The position numbers and the translations under genes are program-made. A DNA stretch of 64,000 bases from Methylovirgula sp963708155 (lineage in GTDB: Bacteria > Pseudomonadota > Alphaproteobacteria > Rhizobiales > Beijerinckiaceae): the NCBI GenBank assembly GCA_963708155.1, contig OY970183.1, positions 62,001 through 126,000 of the forward strand, read 5' to 3'. The notes under the pieces were generated by a model. The model saw only the letters and a program-made list of their open reading frames with translations. It was not told where the DNA came from and did no database searches. The number at the start of each line of letters is the position of its first letter. Within the stretch, counting starts at the first letter, position 1. This document shows, in pieces, positions 28,017 through 36,544 of the stretch.

Positions 28017-28346
28017 ATGAAGCGGCAAGGGATCGCGGCGCTTGTTGGCATTGCGCTGTTGGCGATGACGGCAGCCCAAGCACCGGCCGAACCGCTCGCG
28101 CTCGCTTCCTGCGCCAAGTTCACCGCGGCCAAAGACGTCAAGGAAGCTTTGTACGGCGGCTACATCTATGGATTTCTGGCGGCGCGCATCGGCTACAAAG
28201 ACGCAAAACGGCTCACGGATACGGCGCTGAAAGTCAAGGCCGCGACGTTGAACTTTTGTCGCCGCAATCAGGATGCTACATTTGTGACGGTTGTGGAGGC
28301 CTTGACGGCCGAGGCCGTAAAGAGGTCGCGGCTTCCAGCATTGTAG
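28017..28346 (+). CDS. HdeA/HdeB-like small periplasmic protein
   Basis: 109 residues with signal peptide (ALVGIALLAMTAAQAPAEP) and ribosome site AGGAG seven bases before ATG 28017. The mature part has two cysteines 49 residues apart (SCAKF ... LNFC) surrounding GGYIYGFLAA, the layout of HdeA acid-stress chaperones. Assignment to HdeA is by this pattern only. Confidence 0.65.
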   Translation: MKRQGIAALVGIALLAMTAAQAPAEPLALASCAKFTAAKDVKEALYGGYIYGFLAARIGYKDAKRLTDTALKVKAATLNFCRRNQDATFVTVVEALTAEAVKRSRLPAL

Positions 28347-28435
28347 CGCCGCAGCCTTCAACCTCGTCCCGCACATGTGAGAAAAGTGCGAAGACGATGG
28401 ATGTTAGATTAGGGCAGCTTTCCGGGGTGACGAAA

Positions 28436-28819
28436 ATGGCTCGGCTCTCTGTTGGTCTCACCGCATTGGTTCTTGTTGGCTTCGCATCCGCGGCCCTGGC
28501 GCAGGACGGTCAGGCCGTCGTTCACACGTCGCACAAGACGCATGCCAAAAAGGCCGAGGCGCACGCCAAGACGGTCGCTGCACACGCGGCCGTGACGCAC
28601 GCCAAGAAAGTGCAGGATACGAACGACTATTCCGAAGACTGGACGCTCGCCGCGCCCAAATCCAGCTCTTCGGGAACGGACATCAGCGAAGATCCCAACG
28701 TCACCGAGGGACGCAAGAAATTCTTCAACCAATCGACGACAATGGAGAACGGCGGCCCCGCCGGCGCGAGCAGCGGCAGGAGCAGCGGGTTCACCCCATC
28801 CATGGGAATGAGCTTCTAG
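28436..28819 (+). CDS. Secreted His/Lys/Ala-rich hypothetical protein
   Basis: 127 residues, signal peptide MARLSVGLTALVLVGFASAALAQ. The mature region begins with a His/Lys/Ala-rich stretch (HTSHKTHAKKAEAHAKTVAA) and ends in Gly/Ser-rich low complexity. No family recognised. An in-frame ATG at 28397 exists, but the signal peptide argues for 28436. Confidence 0.55.
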   Translation: MARLSVGLTALVLVGFASAALAQDGQAVVHTSHKTHAKKAEAHAKTVAAHAAVTHAKKVQDTNDYSEDWTLAAPKSSSSGTDISEDPNVTEGRKKFFNQSTTMENGGPAGASSGRSSGFTPSMGMSF

Positions 28820-28846
28820 ATCTTGGTCGGAAGCCGCACTTGGCGC

Positions 28847-29023
28847 TCACTGGTGCTGGATTCGCGGACGCCAGGAGAGATCGTCCGACCAGACATAAAT
28901 CCCGATCGCCGTCACAAACAGCAGAACACCGAGCCAGAACAGCGGCGAATGATGGATACGGCGCCAGTCGCGCCGAGGCGCTCCGTTACGCCGTGTGCGT
29001 CTGAGGTGATTGCTTTCATTCAC
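28847..29023 (-). CDS. Small single-span membrane protein
   Basis: 58 residues from GTG 29023: a basic N-terminus (LRRTRRNGAPRRDWRRIHH), one helix (LFWLGVLLFVTAIGIYVWSDD) and a short tail SWRPRIQHQ. The pattern basic segment, HHSPLFWLGVLLF, Tyr-x-x-Ser-Asp-Asp-Leu-Ser is common in small Hyphomicrobiales membrane proteins. The start is uncertain. Confidence 0.6.
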   Translation of the reverse strand: MNESNHLRRTRRNGAPRRDWRRIHHSPLFWLGVLLFVTAIGIYVWSDDLSWRPRIQHQ

Positions 29024-29143
29024 GGACGATCATTCCCCCAAAACAGCGCTATCGCTGAACCCCTCAGAAGCGGCGGCGATCTTGTTTTATAGGCCGTTCG
29101 CGCGTGGTTGGTCACCATACGGGCGGGACGGCGTAAGCGCTTT

Positions 29144-29488
29144 TCACATTTGCAGCGCTTTGCGCTTTCGCTTGGCCGTTGGCTTGAACGGATGTAGCGC
29201 CAGCTCGGACAAGTCCAGGTAACGATTGCCCACATCCTCGAGGAGCTCGACGAGCACGGGGGAAGGTCGAGATGTGGTCAAAACTCGACTAAGCATCCGG
29301 TTATGAAGCGCGAGACTGTTCCGAAGGCTCTGAACCAGCGAAGCACTGGGCGAATCCAGCGATTTCTCGCGCGGATCAGCGGCAGACGGCTTTTTTCGCC
29401 CGGGCTGAGGATTTGGCGTATTCGCCAGACCGATCGATGAAAACTTAGAGCCAACGGTAACTGGCCTTGGCGAAGATCGCGTCGTCAT
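29144..29488 (-). CDS. Hypothetical protein
   Basis: 114 residues, start MTTRSSPRPVTVGS. The central helix SLVQSLRNSLALHNRMLSRV and a basic C-terminus (KPTAKRKRKALQM) look protein-like, but no family is recognised. AT-rich DNA upstream (29500-29640) could hold its promoter. Confidence 0.45.
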   Translation of the reverse strand: MTTRSSPRPVTVGSKFSSIGLANTPNPQPGRKKPSAADPREKSLDSPSASLVQSLRNSLALHNRMLSRVLTTSRPSPVLVELLEDVGNRYLDLSELALHPFKPTAKRKRKALQM

Positions 29489-29642
29489 CGAACACCTCAA
29501 TACGCTTTAATCAACATTTGCATTATTTTATCACGCTTAGTTGAACTAGAGTTATCCATCATTTTGGCGTGATTAAGGAATTGCTCCGGCAAGGCTGATT
29601 TAGCCTACTATTTTGATTTTATTAGAGAATTTTTTTATTAGC

Positions 29643-30640
29643 TTAAACTAGAAAGGTCAAGGGCGGAAAAAATTCCGACCGCGCCCCTTGTGCGCCCGCG
29701 CGAAGGCCCGCCCTAGCTGCCAACCTAGGCGTCAAGCGAGGAACGCACCGCGGCGGCAAGCTCGGCCGGACGGAAGGGCTTGCGCAAGAGCGCCGCTCTT
29801 CCAACTGCCCTTTCAATCGCTGAAGTATCGGAATAGCCGCTGCAAGAACTTCCGGGGGCATCCCCGTCCCGGTGTCTGATACGCCGACGATGACCCTTTC
29901 GCTGTTCTCTGGGTCCTGCCGTGTTGAAATCGTGAGTCGACCACCGTTAGGCATCGCGTCTCGCGCGTTAATTGAAAGATTCAAAATGGCGAGTTCCAGC
30001 TGATTGGCGTCTCCGAGTGCATGCGGCAGCTCCCGTGCCAAATCCATCTCGACTATGATTTCTGCACCCAAAGTTTGCGTGATAAGCTGACCCATGCCCG
30101 TGATCAGCCTGTTGAGATCGACCGCCACTGTCGTAAGCTTCTGCGTGCGCGAAAACGCAAGCAGTTGAGCGGTCAGTTTTGAGCCGCGCTCTGCAGCTCT
30201 GAAAGCATGTTCGGCCTGGCGCGCAATCCGGGGATCCGTTGCGCGCATGCGAATCGTATCCAAATTTCCGACCACGGCAGTCAAAGGTGCGGTGCTCCAG
30301 CGTCGCGTTCAACCTGCGCATCTCATCTTCGGCTTTCCGTATCCGTAGCAGCGCATTGATAACGGCAGCGAGTTCCAGTGGCTCGGCCGGTTGAACGAGG
30401 AAAGAATCGGCGCCAGAATCGAGGCCCCACGTTCGATGCATGGACGTCGTGAACGTAGAGGACGTCATCAAGACCATCACTCCGGGCCATTTCTTTTTGA
30501 TAAATCTGCAGACGTCGTAACCCGTGATATCGGGCAGTTCGACGTCAAGAAGAACAATCGACGGTCCGTGCGCCTCGACCATCCTGAGTGCTTGCGCTCC
30601 GATCCCTTGCGTATAGGAGGCGGGAGCGCACTTTGTCTCT
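29643..30640 (-). pseudogene. Receiver-histidine kinase remnant
   Basis: Decayed hybrid signalling gene. One frame (from about 30640 to 30290) encodes a receiver lacking its first strand: GPSIVLLDVELPDITGYDVC, LDSGADSFLVQPAEPLEL. It then breaks at LNATLEHRT. In another frame from about 30290 the kinase resumes at LTAVVGNLDTIRMRATD, with the entire phosphorylation H-box missing, and includes the N-box (ELAILNLSINARDAMPNGGR) and G1 (DTGTGMPPEVL) before degenerating. Missing His and lost G2 box make it non-functional. Confidence 0.75.
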
Positions 30641-30825
30641 CAGGCGCCGCAGGCCAGGAGGTTCCTTTGCGGCGATGAACCACACAACGCCTATAAAATG
30701 GCGGCGTCTATCACATTTGACATGTTCGCCGAACAATCCGGCGCGCGCCCGCACCAAAGCTGCCGGTTGAAGGGCTAGCCGCGACCGGCTGCCGCTCTAG
30801 ATAAGACTCTGGAAGGAGAACAATC

Positions 30826-30957
30826 ATGAACTCTAGCGGGATAGATCTGGCATTTATCATTGCCGCTCTAACGTTGCCTTATCCATTGGCGCTTCTTCTC
30901 GCCTTAGCGCTCGGGTCGAAGAACGACGGACGTCACGTCATGCGGACTACGAATTAG
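30826..30957 (+). CDS. Small membrane protein
   Basis: 43 residues: MNSSGIDLAFIIAALTLPYP, a Leu/Ala helix, and a polar tail (GSKNDGRHVMRTTN). An excellent ribosome site GGAAGGAG lies seven bases before ATG 30826. Unknown function; probably missed by length cut-offs. Confidence 0.6.
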   Translation: MNSSGIDLAFIIAALTLPYPLALLLALALGSKNDGRHVMRTTN

Positions 30958-31052
30958 GCCAATCGCACTGACGCAGGCACGTAGGCCAAAGAACGACGCA
31001 GGCAAAGGTGATGAGGATAGTGTTGGGACGCTTCGTGCGGCTTCGTGAGCCG

Positions 31053-31265
31053 CTATTCTCGCTGCCGCGTCCCCTCATTCATGTGCTTTTCCCCAGCGGC
31101 CTCCCGTATCAGCGCGTAAATTTGCTTCGAAAGGGTCGGGCCAAAGATCTGGTCGCTTGAATAGCCATCTTTGCGCAAAGCAGCTTTGATTTCACGAAGA
31201 GTCGCAAATCTGCCAGATCGCGCCATTTCAAAAGCTCGCTCAACGGGTGTAGGCGTAACGGGCAT
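31053..31265 (-). CDS. Hypothetical small protein
   Basis: 70 residues from ATG 31265 (MPVTPTPVERAFEMARSG). The central sequence FATLREIKAALRKDGYSSDQ followed by FGPTLSKQIYALIREA looks like a short helical DNA-binding-like fold seen in small Hyphomicrobiales proteins of unknown role. An alternative ATG lies at 31283. Confidence 0.55.
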   Translation of the reverse strand: MPVTPTPVERAFEMARSGRFATLREIKAALRKDGYSSDQIFGPTLSKQIYALIREAAGEKHMNEGTRQRE

Positions 31266-31542
31266 TTGTCGTTCTCTAAGCATTAAGGCCGCAACGCGGC
31301 CCGTCCGGAGCATGCACTTGTCTCCCCGGTAAGAAGGTCCGCGCAATTAACTTTGACATAGACGGACGCTGCGGCGCTTCTTTCATGAAGCCGCCGGCGC
31401 AAAAGCGCGGCGACTTAGAAATTGGCGGCGAATCCAGGCTGCAAAGCGGCGAGCCTTAGCGCCGCCACAGCAGGCGTCACTGGTGGGCGCCGCAAGCGAA
31501 CATCGCGAGCACAAACCCTCACCGGCGCGGATTTGCGGGCGT

Positions 31543-32403
31543 TCATGCCCGCGTTTTGCGCTTGGTTTCGGGCTTGTGGGGCTTCGCCGGCTCGCCGAAA
31601 TGATCCGTTTGCATCGGCGGGGGCGCTTCTTCGGTGGGCGCGCCAAGCTCCGGACCGTCGACAGGCTGAGCTTCGCGCGTCCCCGTCTTCGGGTCGGCCA
31701 AGGCCTGGAAGGCGGGCGCATCAACACGCTCAACACTATCGGTGTTCCAAGGACCCAGCAGGTCCAGCTCGCCCTCATCACCCTCGCCCGTCGATGTATT
31801 GAAATACTGATCAACAATCTTTGCGGTCGGTTTGATCAAACCCACTTCAAGCGGCGGCTTATCCATGGCCTCGAGGGCCGTCAAAAACGCCCGCATGTGA
31901 GTGATTTCCCGAGTCATCAGAAATTGCAAAGCCTGTTTGCTCCCGGGATCATCACAAAAGTCGATGAGACGTTCGTAGACGATCTTTGCCCGCGCTTCGG
32001 CCGCGATGTTGCTTCTGAGGTCGACATCGAGCTCCCCGGTGATCTTCAGATAATCGGCGGTCCACGCACTGCCTGCCGAATTGTAGAGATTAACGCCGCC
32101 TGCGCCGCAGATGGCGATAAGAGGGTCCGTGTCCCCCAACTCTCGACTAGCCTTGGTTGGCTTCAGATGCATACGTGCCAAGGTGCCGATCACCTCCAGG
32201 TGGCTCAGCTCCTCGGTGCCGATGTCCATCAGCAAATCCTTCAATCCGGGATCTTCGCAATTGAGGCCTTGAATGGAATATTGCATCGCAGCGGCCAACT
32301 CGCCGTTAGCGCCTCCGAATTGCTCAAGCAACATCTTCCCAAAGCGCGGGTCGGGTTCTCCCACGCTCACTGTGTACATAAGCTTTTTGACATGGTGATA
32401 CAT
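31543..32403 (-). CDS. Manganese catalase family protein
   Basis: 286 residues from ATG 32403 (MYHHVKKLMYTV). Ferritin-like four-helix bundle with dimanganese ligands in GANGELAAAMQY, GTEELSHLEVIGTLARMH, AEARAKIVYERLIDF and TREITHMRAF. The C-terminal 70 residues are a Pro/Glu-rich extension ending KPETKRKTRA. Non-haem catalases complement KatG. A GGAAC-N17-GTT promoter lies 45 bp upstream, predicting general-stress (EcfG) control. Confidence 0.88.
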   Translation of the reverse strand: MYHHVKKLMYTVSVGEPDPRFGKMLLEQFGGANGELAAAMQYSIQGLNCEDPGLKDLLMDIGTEELSHLEVIGTLARMHLKPTKASRELGDTDPLIAICGAGGVNLYNSAGSAWTADYLKITGELDVDLRSNIAAEARAKIVYERLIDFCDDPGSKQALQFLMTREITHMRAFLTALEAMDKPPLEVGLIKPTAKIVDQYFNTSTGEGDEGELDLLGPWNTDSVERVDAPAFQALADPKTGTREAQPVDGPELGAPTEEAPPPMQTDHFGEPAKPHKPETKRKTRA

Positions 32404-32447
32404 AGGAGCCTCCAGGACGCAGCGCACCTTCTAAACGGCGCGCACTC

Positions 32448-32472
32448 AACACAAGGCTATTGCGGAAGTTCC
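32448..32472 (-). promoter_or_regulatory. EcfG-type promoter of manganese catalase
   Basis: On the minus strand GGAAC (32472-32468), 17-bp spacer, GTT (32450-32448), matching the general-stress sigma factor EcfG consensus GGAAC-N16/17-GTT of alphaproteobacteria, 45 bp upstream of the start codon. Confidence 0.7.
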
Positions 32473-32555
32473 GCTTAGTCCCGGTCCGCCCGTCAAATTC
32501 CGGATGTTGTTCGCATACAGCTAGACCGCGTTCCTTTCGGCCACGGCGCTGAGGA

Positions 32556-32580
32556 GGAACAATTGCTCCGCTTGTGAGTT
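32556..32580 (+). promoter_or_regulatory. EcfG-type promoter of the DUF3618 operon
   Basis: GGAAC (32556-32560), 17-bp spacer, GTT (32578-32580), 53 bp before the DUF3618 start. It is divergent from the similar promoter of the manganese catalase about 85 bp away. Confidence 0.7.
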
Positions 32581-32632
32581 TGAGGACGTCTCAGATTTTC
32601 GCGGCATTGGCCGCTAACACGGAGCCGCGTCC

Positions 32633-33673
32633 ATGACGCATCAACTCGACCAATTGGAAAGGGAGGCGGAAGCGCAACGTGCGCTATTTGCCACTGGCAT
32701 AGACGATATCCGTCTCCGGATCGCGGAATCGGCGGATAATCTTCGCGATCAGCTGTCGCCGGGAAAGGTTGTCCGTCGCACAGCGAAAAGATGGCGCGAT
32801 CTGATCGAACAAAACGCTCGCGAAAATCCCCTTCAGGTCGTCGGGGTCGCGGCGTTGGTTGGCTATCCGCTGTGGCATATGGCGCGAGCGTTACCTCTGC
32901 CGATGGTTATCGCAGGCGCTGGCGTCCTTCTTGCCCGCAAAGCCCCTTTCAGCACGGCGCAGGTCAGCGAATTGCTCACAGAGACAGGCGCACGCGCGCA
33001 GAGCGCAGTCGATCAGTTCGTGGATTCAGCGAAGCAACTGCGCGACGACGCCTTGGACGAGGTGCAGCAGGTCGGAATGCGCGCCGCAGCCGACGCCAGC
33101 AACGCGAGCGTTGTTCTCAATGAGTCTGCACATTCAGCTGCGCGCGGTGTCAAAGAGCATCTCGGACGCGCGGCCGACAATGCGAGCGCCGCCCTTTCGG
33201 TCGCGGCGGAAGCCATGACGCCGTCCGAGGCCACGATTCAAAATGCGAAAGATAGCGCCTTGGCTGCCGCCAGCGCGGCTAAGGACATCACCAGCCGCGC
33301 CGTCAGCTCTGGTGCCGCTTATTCACGCGATGCCGCCAATACGGTAGCGCAAAATCCGCTGCTAGTTGCCGGCTTAGGGCTTGCCGCGGGTGGTCTACTT
33401 GCGGCTTTCGTGCCGCGCACCACTGTCGACAGCCAACTCCTCGGTGGACTGGCCCGCACACTTGAGACCGGGGCCAAGCGCGCTGTCAAAAACGGTCATG
33501 AGGCAGCGACGAAGGCGGTCGAAGATTTTTCCGATCGTGTCGCCGACGAAGCCGAGGCGCACGGCCTTACGCCGAAGGCCATTCGGAACACTGCTGACGA
33601 TTTTAACGAGCGTATTGGCGAAGCCGCCGCGACTACGAAGCCTGGACGGACACATAAGGGAGAACCATCATGA
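32633..33673 (+). CDS. DUF3618 domain protein
   Basis: 346 residues. The N-terminus matches DUF3618: LEREAEAQRALFATGIDDIR, LRDQLSPGKVVRR. A membrane segment follows (VVGVAALVGYPLWHMARALPLPMV..), then a long Ala-rich amphipathic region (LEA/apolipoprotein-like) and a second hydrophobic hairpin (NPLLVAGLGLAAGGLLAAFVP). First gene of a four-gene operon; its stop overlaps the next ATG. Such operons are part of rhizobial general stress regulons; molecular role unknown. Confidence 0.78.
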   Translation: MTHQLDQLEREAEAQRALFATGIDDIRLRIAESADNLRDQLSPGKVVRRTAKRWRDLIEQNARENPLQVVGVAALVGYPLWHMARALPLPMVIAGAGVLLARKAPFSTAQVSELLTETGARAQSAVDQFVDSAKQLRDDALDEVQQVGMRAAADASNASVVLNESAHSAARGVKEHLGRAADNASAALSVAAEAMTPSEATIQNAKDSALAAASAAKDITSRAVSSGAAYSRDAANTVAQNPLLVAGLGLAAGGLLAAFVPRTTVDSQLLGGLARTLETGAKRAVKNGHEAATKAVEDFSDRVADEAEAHGLTPKAIRNTADDFNERIGEAAATTKPGRTHKGEPS

Positions 33674-34218
33674 CGGAACCACGCGAGATCGTTCAGGGAA
33701 GAACCGGTGCGCGGTCAAAGCCACGGACTCTGGCGGAGAGCATTGTTAATGAAGTGGCCGACGAAACCGAAGATTTCCGCGACGAGACATTCGACAGGGC
33801 AAAAGCCGTCGGGACGCAGGTCAAGGCAGCGGCGAGCACCGCAATAAGTGGCGCAGGCGATTTGCTCGATACGGCAAAAGGCCTCGCCTCCGATACGGGC
33901 GAACAGATCAAGGATGCAATTGCCACACAAAAAGACGCAAGCGCCGACCGAATCAGCGGCGTAGCATCAGCGATCAGGAACGCCGCAGACGATATCGAAA
34001 TCGAACTTTCTTTTGCAGCGCCGTACGTCCGTCGGATGGCGGATGAGATCGACGATTTTGCCGCGGCACTGAAGACGCAGAGCCTTGGCGAGATCGTTGG
34101 CGCGGTCGAAGATTTCGCCCGGCGTCAACCCGCGGTTTTCCTCGGCATTGCCGCGGCCGCCGGCTTTACGGCCGTACGGTTGCTTAAGGTGCCGGTCAGG
34201 TCTGGAGGGGCGCCATGA
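33670..34218 (+). CDS. Helical stress-type hypothetical protein
   Basis: 182 residues, ATGA overlap on both sides. Ala/Asp/Lys-rich amphipathic helix (residues 20-100, LDTAKGLASDTGEQIKDAIA) and a C-terminal hydrophobic helix (QPAVFLGIAAAAGFTAVRLL). It resembles rhizobial nutrient-deprivation-induced proteins. Function unknown, likely membrane-surface associated. Confidence 0.7.
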   Translation: MTEPREIVQGRTGARSKPRTLAESIVNEVADETEDFRDETFDRAKAVGTQVKAAASTAISGAGDLLDTAKGLASDTGEQIKDAIATQKDASADRISGVASAIRNAADDIEIELSFAAPYVRRMADEIDDFAAALKTQSLGEIVGAVEDFARRQPAVFLGIAAAAGFTAVRLLKVPVRSGGAP

Positions 34219-34610
34219 CGACACACAACGACAGACGCTCGGTCGCTGATCTTCTCGCGACCGCGCTGACACAGCTCTCGCTCCTGGCGCAGACAGAAAT
34301 CCGGCTGGCACGCACTGAGATCGGTCAGAAGGTCGCCGCCGCAGGTACGGGAATGGGGCTCATCGGGGTTTCTGCAGTCCTCGCCATCCCAGCTCTCGTG
34401 CTTTTACTGATGAGCGGCGCAGCCTTGTTGGTCCGACACGGGCTGTCCGCCGCGAGCGCCGACGCCATTACGGGAGCCGGCGCGCTCGTACTGGCTCTGT
34501 TGATACTCCTCATTGGATTGAGCCGGCTCCGCGGCGAGGCCCTGAAACCAAAGCGTACTCTGGAGCAATTGCACCGCGACGCGATCGTCGCAAAGGAGCA
34601 TCTTACATGA
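34215..34610 (+). CDS. YqjE/phage holin-like (DUF1469) membrane protein
   Basis: 131 residues. The amphipathic start (VADLLATALTQLSLLAQTEI, LARTEIGQKV) is followed by two membrane helices (IGVSAVLAIPALVLLLMSGAA; ALVLALLILLIGLSRL). Typical of the Actinobacteriophage holin/DUF1469 family, which in bacteria are stress-associated envelope proteins. Third of four overlapping genes. Confidence 0.75.
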   Translation: MTTHNDRRSVADLLATALTQLSLLAQTEIRLARTEIGQKVAAAGTGMGLIGVSAVLAIPALVLLLMSGAALLVRHGLSAASADAITGAGALVLALLILLIGLSRLRGEALKPKRTLEQLHRDAIVAKEHLT

Positions 34611-35110
34611 GCTTCGCATCATCCCAACGTCAGCCGACGACAGCGGCGCGCGCGGGAGATTTTCTGCGTGAGGTTGCGAACGCCGCGCGCGACAACCCCG
34701 TCTCCGCAGCTTTGATCGGTGTCGGCGGGCTCTGGCTTTTGGGCCGGTCGGCGCGCGACGCCACGGCACCGGCGCTCCGCCCGTTTATGGACGCCGTCAG
34801 CTTGCCCGCAACTTCAACGCCCGGAGAACAATCTCTCGCTACTGCGGGCGAAGGAAAGACGGCGGGCGAAAGGATCACCGAGGGCGCTCACCTGGCGCAG
34901 CGCAGCCTGGCTGACCTCTGGGAGGCTCAACCTTTGGTCGTTGGCGCAGCCGGACTGGCGATCGGCGCGGGGCTCGCCACGCTCTTTCCCGCCGCGGCCA
35001 TTGAGGCGGATATGCTCGGGACGCACGCTGAACGGCTTGCCTCCCAAGCCAAAGGCTTTATCGCGGAAAAGACCGCCCAGCCGAAGGAATTGGACCCAGC
35101 TGGCGGCTAG
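34607..35110 (+). CDS. Membrane-associated hypothetical protein
   Basis: 167 residues. Two short hydrophobic Gly/Ala segments (PVSAALIGVGGLWLLG; PLVVGAAGLAIGAGLATLFP) separated by a Pro/Thr-rich linker, then an amphipathic tail. The N-terminal motif ARDNPVSAALIGVGGLWLL mirrors the N-P-L-x-V-x-G pattern of the first operon gene. Last gene of the operon. Confidence 0.7.
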   Translation: MSFASSQRQPTTAARAGDFLREVANAARDNPVSAALIGVGGLWLLGRSARDATAPALRPFMDAVSLPATSTPGEQSLATAGEGKTAGERITEGAHLAQRSLADLWEAQPLVVGAAGLAIGAGLATLFPAAAIEADMLGTHAERLASQAKGFIAEKTAQPKELDPAGG

Positions 35111-35173
35111 AAGACCCGCAGCAAGAATGGCGCCGCGGCATCGAGCCCGGCGCCAACCATTTCAGGATCTATC

Positions 35174-35998
35174 TTACGCAGCCTCAGCAGCTTGCGGCAG
35201 TTCCTCTGTCGTGACGAAAAATCTGTTCAGCCGATGCGGGCCAAAAGTCGTCAGCATGGGGATATCCATCGCATCTCGGCCACGAGCAATTAGAATTCGG
35301 CCGATACGCGGAATATTGTGCCGCGCATCGAATGTATACCATCGGTCTCCGAGATAAGCTTCAAACCACGCATTGAAATCCATCGGCGCGGGGTCAGGGG
35401 GGACGCCTATGTCGCCGAGATACCCATTGCAATAGCGTGCCGGAATATTCAGGCATCGGCAGAATGTCATTGCCAGATGGGTGAAATCACGGCAAACGCC
35501 CGTCCCGTCTTCCAAGGCTTGAGCAGCCGTGCGCGTTGGCCGGGCGAGCCCATAGCTGAAAGACAGACGAGAGTGCACGAAGTCACAGATATCCTGCACC
35601 GTTGCCCACCCCGGCTTAGCTCCGCCAAACTGGCGCCATGCGAAGTCGGACAAAAGGTCAGTTTCACAATACCGACTGCCCAAAAGAAATGGCAGCACAT
35701 CCGAAGGTAGTTCACCGACGGGCGTCATCGGCGCATCAATGTTTATCGCGTCGGGCGCGCCATCCACTTCGTAAATGCCGTCGAGTGCCATCGATACTTG
35801 ACCACCGGCCGCATTAAATCTCCGCATGACGTTGCCGTTATCGTCCGTTAGCGTTTCGAGAGAGACACGCGGCGAAACGCGAAACTCAGCCTCGCGGACA
35901 ATTCCCGTTCGGGCGCTCGCGTGAACATCCATCTTGGTCAAAACGACGGTCGGCTGCCAAAGCTCAATTTCGATGTCAAAGCCGTATCGGATGAACAT
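35174..35998 (-). CDS. Transglutaminase-like family protein
   Basis: 274 residues. N-terminal beta domain with FRVSPRVSLETLTDDNGNVM, then a transglutaminase/papain-like core with nucleophile Cys in DGTGVCRDFTHLAMTFCR. Where the catalytic His is usual (HAWxE), this protein reads MDFNAWFEAYL; the Asp of RWYTFDARHN remains. Either this branch uses another His or it is not a classical peptidase. A GGAAC-N17-GTT promoter lies 31 bp upstream. Confidence 0.82.
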   Translation of the reverse strand: MFIRYGFDIEIELWQPTVVLTKMDVHASARTGIVREAEFRVSPRVSLETLTDDNGNVMRRFNAAGGQVSMALDGIYEVDGAPDAINIDAPMTPVGELPSDVLPFLLGSRYCETDLLSDFAWRQFGGAKPGWATVQDICDFVHSRLSFSYGLARPTRTAAQALEDGTGVCRDFTHLAMTFCRCLNIPARYCNGYLGDIGVPPDPAPMDFNAWFEAYLGDRWYTFDARHNIPRIGRILIARGRDAMDIPMLTTFGPHRLNRFFVTTEELPQAAEAA

Positions 35999-36352
35999 TC
36001 CAGACTCCGCAATTGAAAATTGCGCGCCAACGGCTCAGGAGATGTTTAGTTCCGAGGAGCAGCAGCCCCTCGGAAAAGCAAAGCCAAAAACGCTTTACCC
36101 TCGAACAACGCCCTGCCCCACTCTAATGGGCTGCTGCGTGGCCCTCCTCACTGCGCAATTTGAGATAGCGCTCCAGCGTTGGTAGCGTGTGTTCATGCAC
36201 AAGCTCCAACGTGAGGAGCCTCCCATGCGAACGACGTTGCGAAAGCGAGGGGTCTTTGACCAAGCCCACCCCCCCCTCGGCGCCAGAGGTCCGGTGCTCC
36301 TCGCTGCTTCAGCAAAGTTTATAATAGTAGCTCGTAACACATTGAAATAACT
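35999..36352. other. Intergenic region before the tRNA fragment
   Basis: 354 bp that hold the transglutaminase promoter (36029-36053) and otherwise only short frames without family resemblance. Confidence 0.4.
36029..36053 (-). promoter_or_regulatory. EcfG-type promoter of transglutaminase-like gene
   Basis: Minus strand GGAAC (36053-36049), 17-bp spacer, GTT (36031-36029), 31 bp before the start codon. Confidence 0.65.
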
Positions 36353-36397
36353 TGGTGAGCGCGATGGGATTCGAACCCATGACCTCCTGATTAAAAG
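36353..36397 (-). other. 3' half of tRNA-Lys (UUU): integration attachment site
   Basis: Read on the minus strand: anticodon loop CTTTTAA, 3' anticodon stem TCAGG, variable AGGTC, T-arm ATGGGTTCGAATCCCAT, acceptor CGCGCTC, discriminator A and CCA. This is a perfect tRNA-Lys 3' half. The sequence 5' of the loop cannot pair with TCAGG and no D-arm exists, so the gene is cut at the anticodon loop. This is the typical crossover core left by a tyrosine integrase; the integrase gene starts 148 bp away. Confidence 0.8.
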
Positions 36398-36544
36398 ATT
36401 GAATTTCAGCGATCACGCCAAGTCACGACATGTCCCGGTATTTCCATAATAATATTTATTGTCAATAACTTACGAATTTGACTAGTCCCGCGGCTTCCAT
36501 AGATTTACTTATAATCTGCTTACCGTGCGCTTACCGAGATTTTC

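Noticed and set aside
36353..36430. A complete tRNA-Lys gene.
   Set aside because: The 5' half is absent: sequence before the anticodon loop cannot pair with the 3' stem and no D-arm is present.
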